DNA of 64,000 nucleotides from Falsirhodobacter xinxiangensis (GTDB lineage Bacteria > Pseudomonadota > Alphaproteobacteria > Rhodobacterales > Rhodobacteraceae), in assembly GCF_004959935.1 (NCBI RefSeq), contig NZ_SMYN01000014.1, positions 16,280-80,279 of the forward strand. Direction: 5' to 3'. This document shows positions 54,429-63,035 of the stretch, piece by piece (position 1 is the first letter of the stretch; each line of letters starts with the position of its first letter). The notes beneath the pieces are model-generated. The model did not search any database, was not told the origin of the DNA, and was given only the letters and a program-made list of their open reading frames with translations. Both the position numbers and the translations under genes were made by a program.

Positions 54429-55193
54429 ATGGAATGGCGGGACGAGGGTGCGCTTCTGTCCATGCGACGGCATGGCGAAAGCGCCGCGATCATCGAAGTG
54501 TTCACCAAGGACCACGGCCGCCATTCCGGCGTCGTGCATGGCGGTGCATCGCGCAAGATGGCCGCGACACTGCAACCTGGGACGCAACTTGACGTTACGT
54601 GGCGTGCGAGGCTGGGCGATCAGCTTGGCACCTTCGCGGTCGAGCCGCTGCGCGCCCGCGCGGTGCTGGACAGCCGTCTTGGCCTGACGGGCCTCAACGC
54701 CGTCTGCGCCATGCTGCACCTGTGTCTCCCCGAACGCGAGGCGCATCCCGCGCTTTGGTCGCGGACCATCACCCTGCTGGACGATCTGGGCAGCGATGGT
54801 TGGGGCGAGGCCTATCTGCGGTGGGAGATGGCGATGCTGGAGGAGATGGGCTTCGCGCTGGAGCTGGGGCGCTGTGCGCTGACCGGATCGCGCGAGGATC
54901 TGGCCTTTGTCAGTCCGCGCACCGGGCGTGCGGTCAGCCGGGATGCCGCGGGGGACTGGGCACCGCGTTTGCTGCCCTTGCCGCCGATTCTGCTTGGGCA
55001 GGGCGGTGCCAGCCGGGCCGAGATGGCGGCGGGCCTGACGCTCTGCGCTCATTTCCTGATCCGTGCGCTGGACGGCATGGACATCCGCCACCCACTGCCC
55101 GAGGCGCGGGCGCGGCTGGTCGATCTGTTGACGCGCGAGGTTGCATCCCACGCTGTCACGGGCCAAGGAGGGCCGGGCGGAAAGGGAGAATGA
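54429..55193 (+). CDS. recO: DNA repair protein RecO
   Basis: A 254-residue protein of recombinational repair that, with RecR, helps RecA replace SSB. The N-terminal OB fold shows MEWRDEGALLSMRRHGESA and IIEVFTKDHGRHSGVVHGGA; the C-terminal helical region has YLRWEMAMLEEMGFALELGR and the partial zinc region CALTGSREDLAFVSPRTGRA, in which only one cysteine is visible, so the zinc site seems reduced. It follows the DUF1491 gene by ten bases and is one base before the TSUP gene. Confidence 0.93.
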   Translation: MEWRDEGALLSMRRHGESAAIIEVFTKDHGRHSGVVHGGASRKMAATLQPGTQLDVTWRARLGDQLGTFAVEPLRARAVLDSRLGLTGLNAVCAMLHLCLPEREAHPALWSRTITLLDDLGSDGWGEAYLRWEMAMLEEMGFALELGRCALTGSREDLAFVSPRTGRAVSRDAAGDWAPRLLPLPPILLGQGGASRAEMAAGLTLCAHFLIRALDGMDIRHPLPEARARLVDLLTREVASHAVTGQGGPGGKGE

Positions 55194-55194
55194 A

Positions 55195-55959
55195 ATGGTC
55201 GAAATCCTGGGCTTGCCGATGGCTTCGTTCCTTGTCGCCTTCGGGGTGACGCTGGTTGCGGGCTTCGTGAAGGGTGCCATCGGCTTTGCGATGCCACTGG
55301 TGATGATGTCGGCCTTCTCCGCCTTCCTGCCGCCGCAATACGCTTTGGCGGGGCTTATCCTGCCGGTGGCAGTGACCAACATCCATCAGATGATGCGCGA
55401 TGGCTGGGGCGCGGCGCTGGCCTCGGCGTGGAAGTTCCGACGCTTCGTCATCGGGACGATCCTGTTCATCGGCGTTTCGGCCCAATTCGCGGACAAGATA
55501 CCGCAAAGCGTGTTCCTCGTGATGCTGGGCCTGCCGATCACGATCTTTGCGGCGCTGCAACTGGCGGGCCGGAAGCTGGCGCTGCGGCTGGAGCATCGGA
55601 ACCGCGCCGAATGGGTGCTGGGCGTGATCGGCGGGCTTTACGGCGGCGTATCCGGGATCTGGGGGCCGCCGCTCTTGGTCTATCTTTTGTCCATCGGAAC
55701 CGAAAAGACCGAGAATGTCCGTGTGCAGGGGGTGATCTTCTTCATCGGATCGACGGCGCTTCTGGCAGCGCATTTGCAGACCGGGCTTTTGCGCGGGGAT
55801 ACGCTGAACTTCTCGGCGGCGCTTGTGGTGCCGGCCTTCATCGGGATGTTCATGGGGTATCGGTTGCAGGACAGTCTGGATCAGGACCGCTTCCGCTGGT
55901 GGACGCAGGTGCTGCTGATCATCACGGGCCTGAACCTGCTGCGTCAGGCCGTGATGTAA
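55195..55959 (+). CDS. TSUP (TauE/SafE) family membrane transporter
   Basis: A 254-residue protein with about eight hydrophobic helices and the two-fold TSUP layout: VAGFVKGAIGFAMPLVMMS in the first half and GVIGGLYGGVSGIWGPPLLV in the second. Members export sulfite, sulfoacetate or other small organosulfur or carboxylate anions. The substrate here is not known. It starts one base after the recO stop, and an inverted-repeat terminator follows directly. Confidence 0.85.
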   Translation: MVEILGLPMASFLVAFGVTLVAGFVKGAIGFAMPLVMMSAFSAFLPPQYALAGLILPVAVTNIHQMMRDGWGAALASAWKFRRFVIGTILFIGVSAQFADKIPQSVFLVMLGLPITIFAALQLAGRKLALRLEHRNRAEWVLGVIGGLYGGVSGIWGPPLLVYLLSIGTEKTENVRVQGVIFFIGSTALLAAHLQTGLLRGDTLNFSAALVVPAFIGMFMGYRLQDSLDQDRFRWWTQVLLIITGLNLLRQAVM

Positions 55960-55963
55960 GAAA

Positions 55964-55983
55964 GGCGGCCCGTTTGGGCCGCC
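55964..55983. terminator. bidirectional terminator between TSUP gene and pckA
   Basis: GGCGGCCC (55964-55971), loop GTTT, GGGCCGCC (55976-55983): a perfect eight-pair GC stem between two convergent stop codons. On the minus strand it is followed by TTTCTT, so it works best for pckA; the plus-strand side has only CGTTTAT. It fills nearly the whole 27-bp gap. Confidence 0.8.
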
Positions 55984-55986
55984 CGT

Positions 55987-57585
55987 TTATCCGATCGCCG
56001 CCGCTTTGACGTCCGCATCGATATGCGGGACGTATTGGGCGAAGTTGTCGGCGAACATCGACACCAGTTTCGCAGCCTGCGCATCATAGGCCGCTGCATC
56101 CGTCCAGGTCGAACGCGGGTCCAGAAGCTTGGCATCGACGCCCGGCACGGCGACCGGAACCTCGAACCCGAAGTTCGGGTCCTTGCGGAACTGCGCCGCG
56201 TCCAGCGTGCCGTCCAGCGCAGCGGTCAGCAGCGCGCGGGTCGCCTTGATCGGCATACGCTTGCCCGTGCCATAGGCGCCGCCGGTCCAGCCGGTATTCA
56301 CCAGCCAGCAGGATGCGCCATGCTTGGCGATTTTCTGTTGCAGCAGCTTGCCATAGACCTCGGGGCGGCGCGGCATGAAGGGTGCGCCGAAGCAAGTCGA
56401 GAAGGTCGGCTGCGGCTCGGTCACGCCACGCTCGGTCCCGGCAACCTTGGAGGTGAAGCCGGACAGGAAGTGATACATCGCCTGTGCCGGGGTCAGCTTG
56501 GCGATCGGGGGCAGAACCCCGAAGGCGTCGCAGGTCAGCATGATGATGTTCTTGGGGAAGCCGCCAAGCCCGGTATCCGACGCGTTCGAGATCGCCTCCA
56601 GCGGATAGGCGCAACGCATGTTGGCCGTCAGGCTGTCGTCGTCGAAGTCCAGATCCAGCGTTTCGGGATCGAAGACCATGTTCTCGATCACGGTGCCGAA
56701 GCGCGACGTGGTCGCGAAGATCTCCGGCTCGGCCTCGGCCGACAGGTTGATCGTTTTCGCATAGCAGCCGCCTTCGAAGTTGAAGGTGCCGCGATCCGAC
56801 CAGCCATGTTCGTCATCGCCGATCAGGATGCGCGACGGGTCCGCCGAAAGCGTGGTCTTGCCGGTGCCCGACAGGCCGAAGAACACGGCGGTGTCGACCG
56901 GGTTGCCGACCGCGTGGTTGGCCGAGCAATGCATCGGCATCACGCCTTTTTCGGGCAGGATGTAGTTCAGCAGCGTGAAGACCGACTTCTTGTTCTCGCC
57001 CGCGTATTCGGTATTGGCGATCAGGATCAGCTTGCGCTCGAAGTTGAGGGCGATGACGGTTTCGGACCGGCAGCCGTGCTTGGCGGGGTCCGCCTTGAAC
57101 GACGGGCAGTTGATGATCGTGAAATCGGGGGCAAACGAATCAAGCTCGGCGCGCTCGGGGCGGCGCAGCAGGTGGCGGATGAACAGGCCATGCCACGCAA
57201 GTTCGGTCACGACGCGAACGTCCAGACGGTGGGTCGCATCGGCACCGGCATAGAGGTCCTGGACGAAATACTCCCGGCCCTTCATATGCTCCAGCATGTC
57301 GGAATAGAGGCGGTCGAAGGCCTCCGGCTCCATCGCGGTGTTGTTTTCCCACCAGATGTTGCCTTCGACACCCGGCGTGCGCACCACATGCTTGTCCTTG
57401 GGCGAACGGCCGGTATAGACGCCGGTCGTCGTCAGGAAGGCACCGCCTTTGCCGATCTGTCCCTCGCCGCGGGTGACCGCAGCGTTCATCAATGCTGGTT
57501 CGATAAGGTTGTAATGGACCGTTCCCAGTCCTGTAATGCCCTGATCCTCCAGCTTCTGCGCCGGATTCACGCGTCCAATGGTCAT
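55987..57585 (-). CDS. pckA: phosphoenolpyruvate carboxykinase (ATP)
   Basis: A 532-residue gluconeogenic enzyme converting oxaloacetate and ATP to PEP and CO2. The P-loop [14 protein letters not shown] and the kinase-2 region [13 protein letters not shown] are clear, as are [15 protein letters not shown] and the CO2/oxaloacetate site in [12 protein letters not shown]. The start [11 protein letters not shown] has GGGAG upstream, and the length equals that of other alphaproteobacterial PckA. It is divergent from chvI, an arrangement conserved in Rhizobiales and Rhodobacterales. Confidence 0.96.
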   Translation of the reverse strand: MTIGRVNPAQKLEDQGITGLGTVHYNLIEPALMNAAVTRGEGQIGKGGAFLTTTGVYTGRSPKDKHVVRTPGVEGNIWWENNTAMEPEAFDRLYSDMLEHMKGREYFVQDLYAGADATHRLDVRVVTELAWHGLFIRHLLRRPERAELDSFAPDFTIINCPSFKADPAKHGCRSETVIALNFERKLILIANTEYAGENKKSVFTLLNYILPEKGVMPMHCSANHAVGNPVDTAVFFGLSGTGKTTLSADPSRILIGDDEHGWSDRGTFNFEGGCYAKTINLSAEAEPEIFATTSRFGTVIENMVFDPETLDLDFDDDSLTANMRCAYPLEAISNASDTGLGGFPKNIIMLTCDAFGVLPPIAKLTPAQAMYHFLSGFTSKVAGTERGVTEPQPTFSTCFGAPFMPRRPEVYGKLLQQKIAKHGASCWLVNTGWTGGAYGTGKRMPIKATRALLTAALDGTLDAAQFRKDPNFGFEVPVAVPGVDAKLLDPRSTWTDAAAYDAQAAKLVSMFADNFAQYVPHIDADVKAAAIG

Positions 57586-57923
57586 CTGCAAGCTCCCGAT
57601 GCCGCCGATCGCGACATTTCCAACCGAAGTTCGGTATCCGGGCCGACGGGACACCGGTCACACTCCGTTAAGATGCGTGACATCTTTCCTATAACATGTG
57701 GATTTGGCTTGGGAACAGTGCGCTTTCAGGACGTTAGCGCAACCATTTAAGCTTTAGCGCAACCATGGCAAAACGCTGCCGGAATTAGGCGAATCTTTGT
57801 CTTTTTCACAGCTGATGGAGATTGAGCCATCGGCGCGATTCGCAGTTTGCAGTTGATTTGAAGAGTGGATACAGGATGATGTTCGACACTCCGGCAAGGC
57901 CGGGAAGCAGCAGAAAGCATTTC
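57586..57923. other. 338-bp divergent intergenic region pckA/chvI
   Basis: Besides the tandem repeat at 57734-57766, the region has a TTATAG that could be a -10 for pckA on the minus strand (about 57690-57695), though its -35 is poor. On the chvI side there is an in-frame ATGATG at 57876 with AGG before it, which would add 16 residues to ChvI. No RNA gene or short gene with family character is seen. Confidence 0.45.
57734..57766. promoter_or_regulatory. tandem 13-bp direct repeat between pckA and chvI
   Basis: TTAGCGCAACCAT occurs perfectly at 57734-57746 and again at 57754-57766, 20 bp apart, about two helical turns. The core TTAGCGCAA is near-palindromic around GCGC, the style of LacI/GalR-family operators. 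In Sinorhizobium a LacI-type regulator (PckR) acts at pckA. The repeat lies about 150 bp from both starts and could serve either gene. The regulator is not encoded in the window. Confidence 0.6.
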
Positions 57924-58622
57924 ATGTCACGGATCGCCCTTGTGGACGATGACCGAAACATCCTCACCTCCGTCGCCATGACATTAGAAGCGGAAGGGTT
58001 CGAGGTTGAAACCTACGCCGATGGCCAGTCCGCGCTTGAAGCCTTCGCCAAGCGCCTGCCGGATCTGGCCGTCCTGGATATAAAGATGCCCCGAATGGAC
58101 GGGATGGATCTGCTGCAACGGCTGCGGATGCGAACGTCGATGCCGGTGATCTTCCTGACGTCGAAGGATGACGAGATCGACGAGATTCTGGGCCTTCGCA
58201 TGGGCGCGGACGATTACGTGAAGAAGCCCTTCTCGCAGCGTCTGCTGGTCGAACGCATCCGCGTGATCCTGCGCCGCGAGGCTGTGACGGCGGGCGAGAG
58301 CGTCCCGACCGAGGATGGCCAGTTGATCGAGCGGGGGCATCTGCGGATGGACAGCCTGCGCCATGCGGTCAACTGGAAGGGGCAGGACGTGTCGCTGACG
58401 GTGACCGAGTTCCTGCTGCTTCAGGCGCTGGCCCAGCGCCCCGGATTCGTGAAAAGCCGCGACCAGTTGATGGACGTGGCCTATGACGATCAGGTCTATG
58501 TGGACGACCGCACGATCGACAGCCATATCAAACGTCTGCGCAAGAAAATGCGGACGGCGGACCCCGAGTTTTCGGCGATCGAGACGCTTTACGGTATCGG
58601 TTACCGATATAACGAAGAATAG
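57924..58622 (+). CDS. chvI: response regulator ChvI (OmpR family)
   Basis: A 232-residue transcription factor. The receiver domain opens with [20 protein letters not shown], has the phospho-acceptor Asp in [13 protein letters not shown] and the switch residues in [13 protein letters not shown] and YVKKPFS. A winged-helix OmpR DNA-binding domain follows ([34 protein letters not shown]). With ChvG it controls envelope, acid and host-associated responses in Alphaproteobacteria. The start [10 protein letters not shown] matches homologues. It is 3 bp from chvG. Confidence 0.95.
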   Translation: MSRIALVDDDRNILTSVAMTLEAEGFEVETYADGQSALEAFAKRLPDLAVLDIKMPRMDGMDLLQRLRMRTSMPVIFLTSKDDEIDEILGLRMGADDYVKKPFSQRLLVERIRVILRREAVTAGESVPTEDGQLIERGHLRMDSLRHAVNWKGQDVSLTVTEFLLLQALAQRPGFVKSRDQLMDVAYDDQVYVDDRTIDSHIKRLRKKMRTADPEFSAIETLYGIGYRYNEE

Positions 58623-58625
58623 CCC

Positions 58626-60050
58626 ATGGCGCCCTCCTTCCACGATGCAGCCCTTCGCGGGCCTTTGCCCGGGCGCCGCGAGGAGACGCGGAGGCATCGC
58701 TGGCTGGTGCTGGGCCGATCGCCGCTGGCACGGCGGATCATCTTCTTCAACCTCGCCTCGTTGGGGGCGATGCTGGTCGCGGCGCTGCTGCTGTCGCCGG
58801 TGCGCGGCGCGCTGGTGGACCAGCGCAGCCATTCGCTTGGGACCGAGGCACGGATTCTCGCCGCCTTTCTGGAAGCCGGAACCGTTGCCGATGCGCTGGA
58901 TCTGGTGGAGCCGGGGCTGGCCGTCACCATCACGTCGCGCGACGGCAAGCTGCTGGCACGGCGCGAGGGTGAGGTGCCGGCCCGGTCGTGGCTGGGATGG
59001 CGTCCGGGCGGCGATCCGGGTTGGATCAGGCAATCCGCCGATGTGCCGGGCGGCGGCAGGGTGGAACTGCGATTGCCACTGGCCGAGATCGACGCGCTGG
59101 TGGCGCAGGACCGCGAACGGCTTTTGCAGATCTTTCTTGCGGCGTTCCTTTTGTCGGTGGGGCTGAGCCTGACGCTTGCCTCGATGATCGCGCGGCCGTT
59201 GACCGATCTGGCCGATGCTGCGGAATCGGGGCGCGAGACGGCGCCGCCGCGCATGGCCGCGCGGTTCTCCATTCCCGACCTCGCCGCCCGACCCGACGAG
59301 ATCGGGCGGCTGTCCTCGGCCATGCGGGGGATGGTGTCCGCGCTTTACGACCGGATCGACGCGAACGAACAATTCGCCGCCGATGTCGCGCATGAGATCA
59401 AGAACCCGCTCGCCTCGCTGCGGTCGGCCATCGACACGCTGCGGATCGTGCGCGAGGATCAGCGCGAGACGCTGCTGGAAATCATCGACCACGACGTGCA
59501 GCGGCTGGACCGGCTGGTGACCGACATCTCCAACGCCTCGCGGCTCGATTCGGAACTGGTGAAGGAGGAGGAGGAGGAGTTCGACCTCGTGAAGACGCTT
59601 CGCCGCCTTGCAGACCACATGGGGCGTCAGGCCGAGGGGGCGGGCGTGCGGTTCGTGTCGGACCTGCCGTCCGCGCCCATCGTCATCAGCGGGCTGGAGG
59701 CGCGGCTTGCGCAGGTCTTCGTCAACCTCATCTCGAACGCCATCTCGTTTTCCGAACCGGGCGATTCGGTCCGCCTGTGGGCGCGCAAGCGCGACAACCG
59801 CGTGCTGGTCGTGGTCGAGGATACCGGGCCGGGCATTCCCGACACGGCGCTGGCCCGCATCTTCAAACGGTTCTATTCCGAACGCCCGGCGGGGCAGTTC
59901 GGCAACCATTCCGGCCTTGGCCTTGCGATTTCCAAGCAGATCGTGGAGGCGCATGGCGGTGTCATCTGGGCCGAGAACATCCGCCCGACCGAGGCCGATC
60001 CCGGATCGGAGCCGATGGGCGCGCGGTTCGTCGTGGGCCTGCCGGTATGA
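58626..60050 (+). CDS. chvG: sensor histidine kinase ChvG
   Basis: A 474-residue inner-membrane kinase partner of ChvI. It has a first membrane helix near residues 38-58, a periplasmic sensor of only about 110 residues (shorter than rhizobial ChvG), a second helix near 165-185, HAMP, the H-box FAADVAHEIKNPLASLRSA and a HATPase domain with NLISNAISFS, VEDTGPGIPD and GLGLAIS. A run of glutamates (VKEEEEEFD) joins the dimerisation and ATPase domains. Its stop overlaps hprK (ATGA), tying the envelope sensor to the PTS genes. Confidence 0.93.
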   Translation: MAPSFHDAALRGPLPGRREETRRHRWLVLGRSPLARRIIFFNLASLGAMLVAALLLSPVRGALVDQRSHSLGTEARILAAFLEAGTVADALDLVEPGLAVTITSRDGKLLARREGEVPARSWLGWRPGGDPGWIRQSADVPGGGRVELRLPLAEIDALVAQDRERLLQIFLAAFLLSVGLSLTLASMIARPLTDLADAAESGRETAPPRMAARFSIPDLAARPDEIGRLSSAMRGMVSALYDRIDANEQFAADVAHEIKNPLASLRSAIDTLRIVREDQRETLLEIIDHDVQRLDRLVTDISNASRLDSELVKEEEEEFDLVKTLRRLADHMGRQAEGAGVRFVSDLPSAPIVISGLEARLAQVFVNLISNAISFSEPGDSVRLWARKRDNRVLVVVEDTGPGIPDTALARIFKRFYSERPAGQFGNHSGLGLAISKQIVEAHGGVIWAENIRPTEADPGSEPMGARFVVGLPV

Positions 60051-60454
60051 TTGTCCACGGCACGGCGGTTGCCCTTTCGGGGCGCGGCGTGCTGATCACC
60101 GGGCCATCGGGGGCGGGAAAATCCGCGCTGGCTTTGCAGCTCATGGCCTTTGGCGCGCAGCTTGTCGCCGATGACAGGGTGATGATCCTGCGTGAAGGCG
60201 AATCCCTGATCGCCAGCGCGCCGGATGCGATCCGGGGGCTGATCGAGGCGCGCGGCGTCGGCATCCTGAACGCGGACCCCTGCACTGCAAGGCTGGTTCT
60301 GGCGGTGGACCTGTCGCAAATCGAAGACACCCGCCTGCCTCCGATGCGTCACAGCTTCGTGCATGGCTTGCCCTTGCCCCTTGTGCTGGGGCAGGATGCA
60401 CCACACCTTCCCGCCGCGATCCTGCAATACCTGAAAGCCGGACGATACAGTTGA
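60047..60454 (+). CDS. hprK: HPr kinase/phosphorylase, short alphaproteobacterial form
   Basis: A 135-residue protein consisting only of the C-terminal P-loop domain of HprK. Walker A is [15 protein letters not shown], and LVADDRVMI with the later GVGILN follow. The N-terminal domain found in the ~310-residue Firmicute enzyme is missing, as usual in this class. It phosphorylates HPr on the regulatory serine, and ptsH lies three genes downstream with that serine present. Both ends overlap neighbours (ATGA with chvG, TTGA with rapZ). Confidence 0.92.
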   Translation: MIVHGTAVALSGRGVLITGPSGAGKSALALQLMAFGAQLVADDRVMILREGESLIASAPDAIRGLIEARGVGILNADPCTARLVLAVDLSQIEDTRLPPMRHSFVHGLPLPLVLGQDAPHLPAAILQYLKAGRYS

Positions 60455-61347
60455 ACGACCACACGCCATCCGAGGGGCACGAGCTTGTGCTCGTCACCGG
60501 GCCTTCGGGGGCCGGGCGATCCACCGCGATCAACGCGCTGGAGGATCTGGGCTATGAGGTGATCGACAACCTCCCGCTCAGCCTCGTGCCGCGATTGATC
60601 GACGGGCCGCCCGTGGGCCCGATCGCGCTTGGCCTCGACATCCGCAACCGCGACTTCAACGCGACCGCGCTGATCGAATTGATCGACCGGCTGACGCGCA
60701 ACCCGGCGGTGTCGCTGGATGTGCTTTACGTCGATTGCGGGGTCGAGGAACTGTCCCGCCGCTATAACCAGACGCGCCGCCGTCACCCCCTCGCCGCGAC
60801 CCCGACCGAGGGAATCGCGCGCGAGATCGACCTGCTGGCCCCAGTCCGTGTGCGTGCCGACAATCTGATCGACACGACGGAGATGTCGCCGCACGACCTG
60901 AAAGCCGAGATTGCGCGTTGGTATGACAGGGGCAGCCATGCGCGGATGTCGGTTTCCATCCAATCTTTTTCCTACAAGCGTGGCGTTCCACGCGGCGTAG
61001 ACATGATTTTCGACTGCCGTTTCCTGAACAATCCGCACTGGGTTCCGGCCCTGCGCGAGATGGACGGGCGCGATGCTGCGGTTGCGGAATATATTGCAGC
61101 GGATGAACGGCTTGCACCCTTCTTCGACAAGGTGCGCGACCTTGTCCTGTTCCTGCTTCCGGCTCAGTTGGATGAGGGAAAAGCCCATCTGACCATAGGC
61201 TTCGGATGCACAGGTGGGCAGCACAGATCGGTCGCACTTGCAGAAATGTTGGGCAATGTGCTTGCGCAGCAAGGCTGGCCGGTGTCAAAACGACATCGTG
61301 AACTTGAACGCAGGGTGGCCCCCCAGGCCCCAACGCAATCGGGATGA
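60451..61347 (+). CDS. rapZ: RapZ-family nucleotide-binding protein (YvcJ-like)
   Basis: A 298-residue P-loop protein. Its Walker A reads [10 protein letters not shown], with Arg where Lys is standard; [30 protein letters not shown], and the C-terminal IGCTGG-type block [16 protein letters not shown] are family marks. E. coli RapZ is an RNA-binding adaptor for RNase E that senses cell-wall precursors; YvcJ is a nucleotidase. The role in Alphaproteobacteria is not settled. It starts with TTG overlapping the hprK stop. Confidence 0.92.
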   Translation: MNDHTPSEGHELVLVTGPSGAGRSTAINALEDLGYEVIDNLPLSLVPRLIDGPPVGPIALGLDIRNRDFNATALIELIDRLTRNPAVSLDVLYVDCGVEELSRRYNQTRRRHPLAATPTEGIAREIDLLAPVRVRADNLIDTTEMSPHDLKAEIARWYDRGSHARMSVSIQSFSYKRGVPRGVDMIFDCRFLNNPHWVPALREMDGRDAAVAEYIAADERLAPFFDKVRDLVLFLLPAQLDEGKAHLTIGFGCTGGQHRSVALAEMLGNVLAQQGWPVSKRHRELERRVAPQAPTQSG

Positions 61348-61351
61348 AGGC

Positions 61352-61747
61352 TTGATCGGGATCGTGATCGTGGCGCATGGCGGGCTGGCGCGGGAGTATC
61401 TCTCCGCGGTCGAACATGTCGTCGGCAAGCAGGAGGCGATGGCCGCCATCGCGATCGAGGACGATCACGACCGTATCGCCAAACAGGCCGAGATCAGCGC
61501 CGCCGCCCATGCCGTCGATCGCGGGCAGGGCGTGGTGGTCGTGACCGACATGTTCGGCGGATCGCCTTCGAACCTTTCGCTGCCCGCCTGCATCGGGCGC
61601 GACCGCCGCATCGTCTATGGTGCGAACCTGCCCATGCTGATCAAGCTGGCGAAATCGCGGGAGCTTCCGGTGCCGGACGCGGTTGCGCTGGCGCTGGATG
61701 CCGGGCGCAAATACATCAACAGCCTCGACCTCGGGGGCGGGAATTGA
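61352..61747 (+). CDS. PTS EIIA component, mannose (ManX/EIIA-Man) family
   Basis: A 131-residue EIIA-Man domain. The phosphorylated histidine is in IVIVAHGGLAREYL, and VVVVTDMFGGSPSNLSL is the second conserved block. No sugar-specific EIIB/EIIC partner is near, so it is a regulatory EIIA, as known for this locus in Alphaproteobacteria. The start is taken as the TTG at 61352 with GGGA seven bases upstream; a GTG at 61364 is possible. The ending overlaps ptsH (TTGA). Confidence 0.9.
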   Translation: MIGIVIVAHGGLAREYLSAVEHVVGKQEAMAAIAIEDDHDRIAKQAEISAAAHAVDRGQGVVVVTDMFGGSPSNLSLPACIGRDRRIVYGANLPMLIKLAKSRELPVPDAVALALDAGRKYINSLDLGGGN

Positions 61748-62010
61748 AGCGAACGCTGCGGATCGTGAACGAAAAGGGGCTGCATGCGCGCGCCTCGGCC
61801 AAGTTCGTGGAGGTGGTCGAGGAGTTCGATGCCGATGTGAACGTCCGCAAGGACGGGATGGAAGTGTCGGGCGATTCGATCATGGGCCTTCTGATGCTGG
61901 CCGGATCGCGCGGCACCAGCATCGAGATCGAGACGAGCGGCCAGCAGGCCGCCGCGCTGGCCGATGCGCTTGAAGCACTGGTCGCGGACCGCTTCGGCGA
62001 GGACTTCTAG
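61744..62010 (+). CDS. ptsH: phosphocarrier protein HPr
   Basis: An 88-residue HPr. The PEP-dependent phosphorylation site His14 lies in KGLHARASAKF and the regulatory serine in SGDSIMGLLMLAGS, the residue used by HprK. It begins with TTG in a TTGA overlap with the EIIA gene. Enzyme I is not in the window and is presumably the nitrogen-type PtsP elsewhere. The last four bases overlap the 3' end of the dehydrogenase gene on the minus strand. Confidence 0.95.
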   Translation: MKRTLRIVNEKGLHARASAKFVEVVEEFDADVNVRKDGMEVSGDSIMGLLMLAGSRGTSIEIETSGQQAAALADALEALVADRFGEDF

Positions 62011-62882
62011 CGCGAGGGCACCGGCGTATCGCCGCGATAGTCATAGAAGCCGCGCTTGGTCTTGCGCCCCAGCCAGCCCGCCTCGACATACTTCACCAGA
62101 AGCGGGCAGGGGCGGTATTTCGTATCGCCCAAGCCCTCGTTCAGCACGTTCATGATCGCAAGGCAGGTGTCCAGCCCGATGAAGTCGGCCAGCTCCAGCG
62201 GTCCCATCGGGTGGTTCGCGCCCAGACGCATGGATTCGTCGATGGCGGCGACCGAACCGACCCCTTCATACAGCGCATAGACGGCTTCGTTGATCATCGG
62301 GATCAGGATGCGGTTCACGATGAAGGCAGGGTAATCCGCCGCGCTGGCTGCGGTCTTGCCCAGCGATTCGACGACCTGCCGCAGCGCGTCGAACGTCTCG
62401 TCATCGGTCGCGATGCCCCGGATCAGTTCCACCAGCTGCATCACGGGAACGGGGTTCATGAAATGGAACCCCATGAACTTCTCGGGCCGATCCGTGCGCG
62501 CGGCCAGGCGGGTGATCGAAATGGACGAGGTGTTCGAGGTCAGGATCGTATGCGGCGCCAGATGCGGCACCAGCTGTTCGAAGATCGCAGCTTTCACTTC
62601 CTCGCGTTCGGTCGCGGCCTCGATCACCAGATCGGTCTGGCCCAGATCGGCCAGAGCGGTGGTAGTGCGGATACGCGACAGCGCCGCCTGCTTGTCCTTT
62701 GGGGCGATCTTTTCCTTGTTTACCTGCCGATCGAGGTTGTGCCCGATGGCATCCAGCGCCGCGTCCAACGCCTCCTGCCTGATGTCCGTGATCGTCACGT
62801 CATAGCCGGCAAGCGCGAAGACATGGGCGATGCCGCTGCCCATCTGACCGGCGCCAACGATCCCGACCGTGCTTATCCTCAT
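62007..62882 (-). CDS. 3-hydroxybutyryl-CoA dehydrogenase
   Basis: A 291-residue NAD(P)-dependent dehydrogenase of short-chain 3-hydroxyacyl-CoA. The Rossmann motif VGIVGAGQMGSGIAHVFALA starts at residue 6; catalytic and substrate regions are NTSSISITRLA, GFHFMNPVPVMQLVELI and NRILIPMINEAV, followed by NHPMGPLELADFIGLD. It belongs to the Hbd/PaaH group active in butyrate or polyhydroxybutyrate and phenylacetate routes. It is read toward ptsH, with a four-base convergent overlap, and away from the DUF6473-like gene. etfA, 770 bp away on the same strand and probably upstream in the same transcription direction, serves fatty-acid or amino-acid oxidation. Confidence 0.9.
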   Translation of the reverse strand: MRISTVGIVGAGQMGSGIAHVFALAGYDVTITDIRQEALDAALDAIGHNLDRQVNKEKIAPKDKQAALSRIRTTTALADLGQTDLVIEAATEREEVKAAIFEQLVPHLAPHTILTSNTSSISITRLAARTDRPEKFMGFHFMNPVPVMQLVELIRGIATDDETFDALRQVVESLGKTAASAADYPAFIVNRILIPMINEAVYALYEGVGSVAAIDESMRLGANHPMGPLELADFIGLDTCLAIMNVLNEGLGDTKYRPCPLLVKYVEAGWLGRKTKRGFYDYRGDTPVPSR

Positions 62883-63035
62883 CTTGCGCCCCCGCGAAAT
62901 GCTGCGGCTGCGAAGGTAGCGCAGACGGCCATGAACGCAAATGGATTGCACGGCATTTGCGATGAATTGCAGCTTTAGCCATTCCTAAATTCCAAGCCCG
63001 GAGGATCGGCGTCCAGATGCCCGAAAGGTCTTGCA

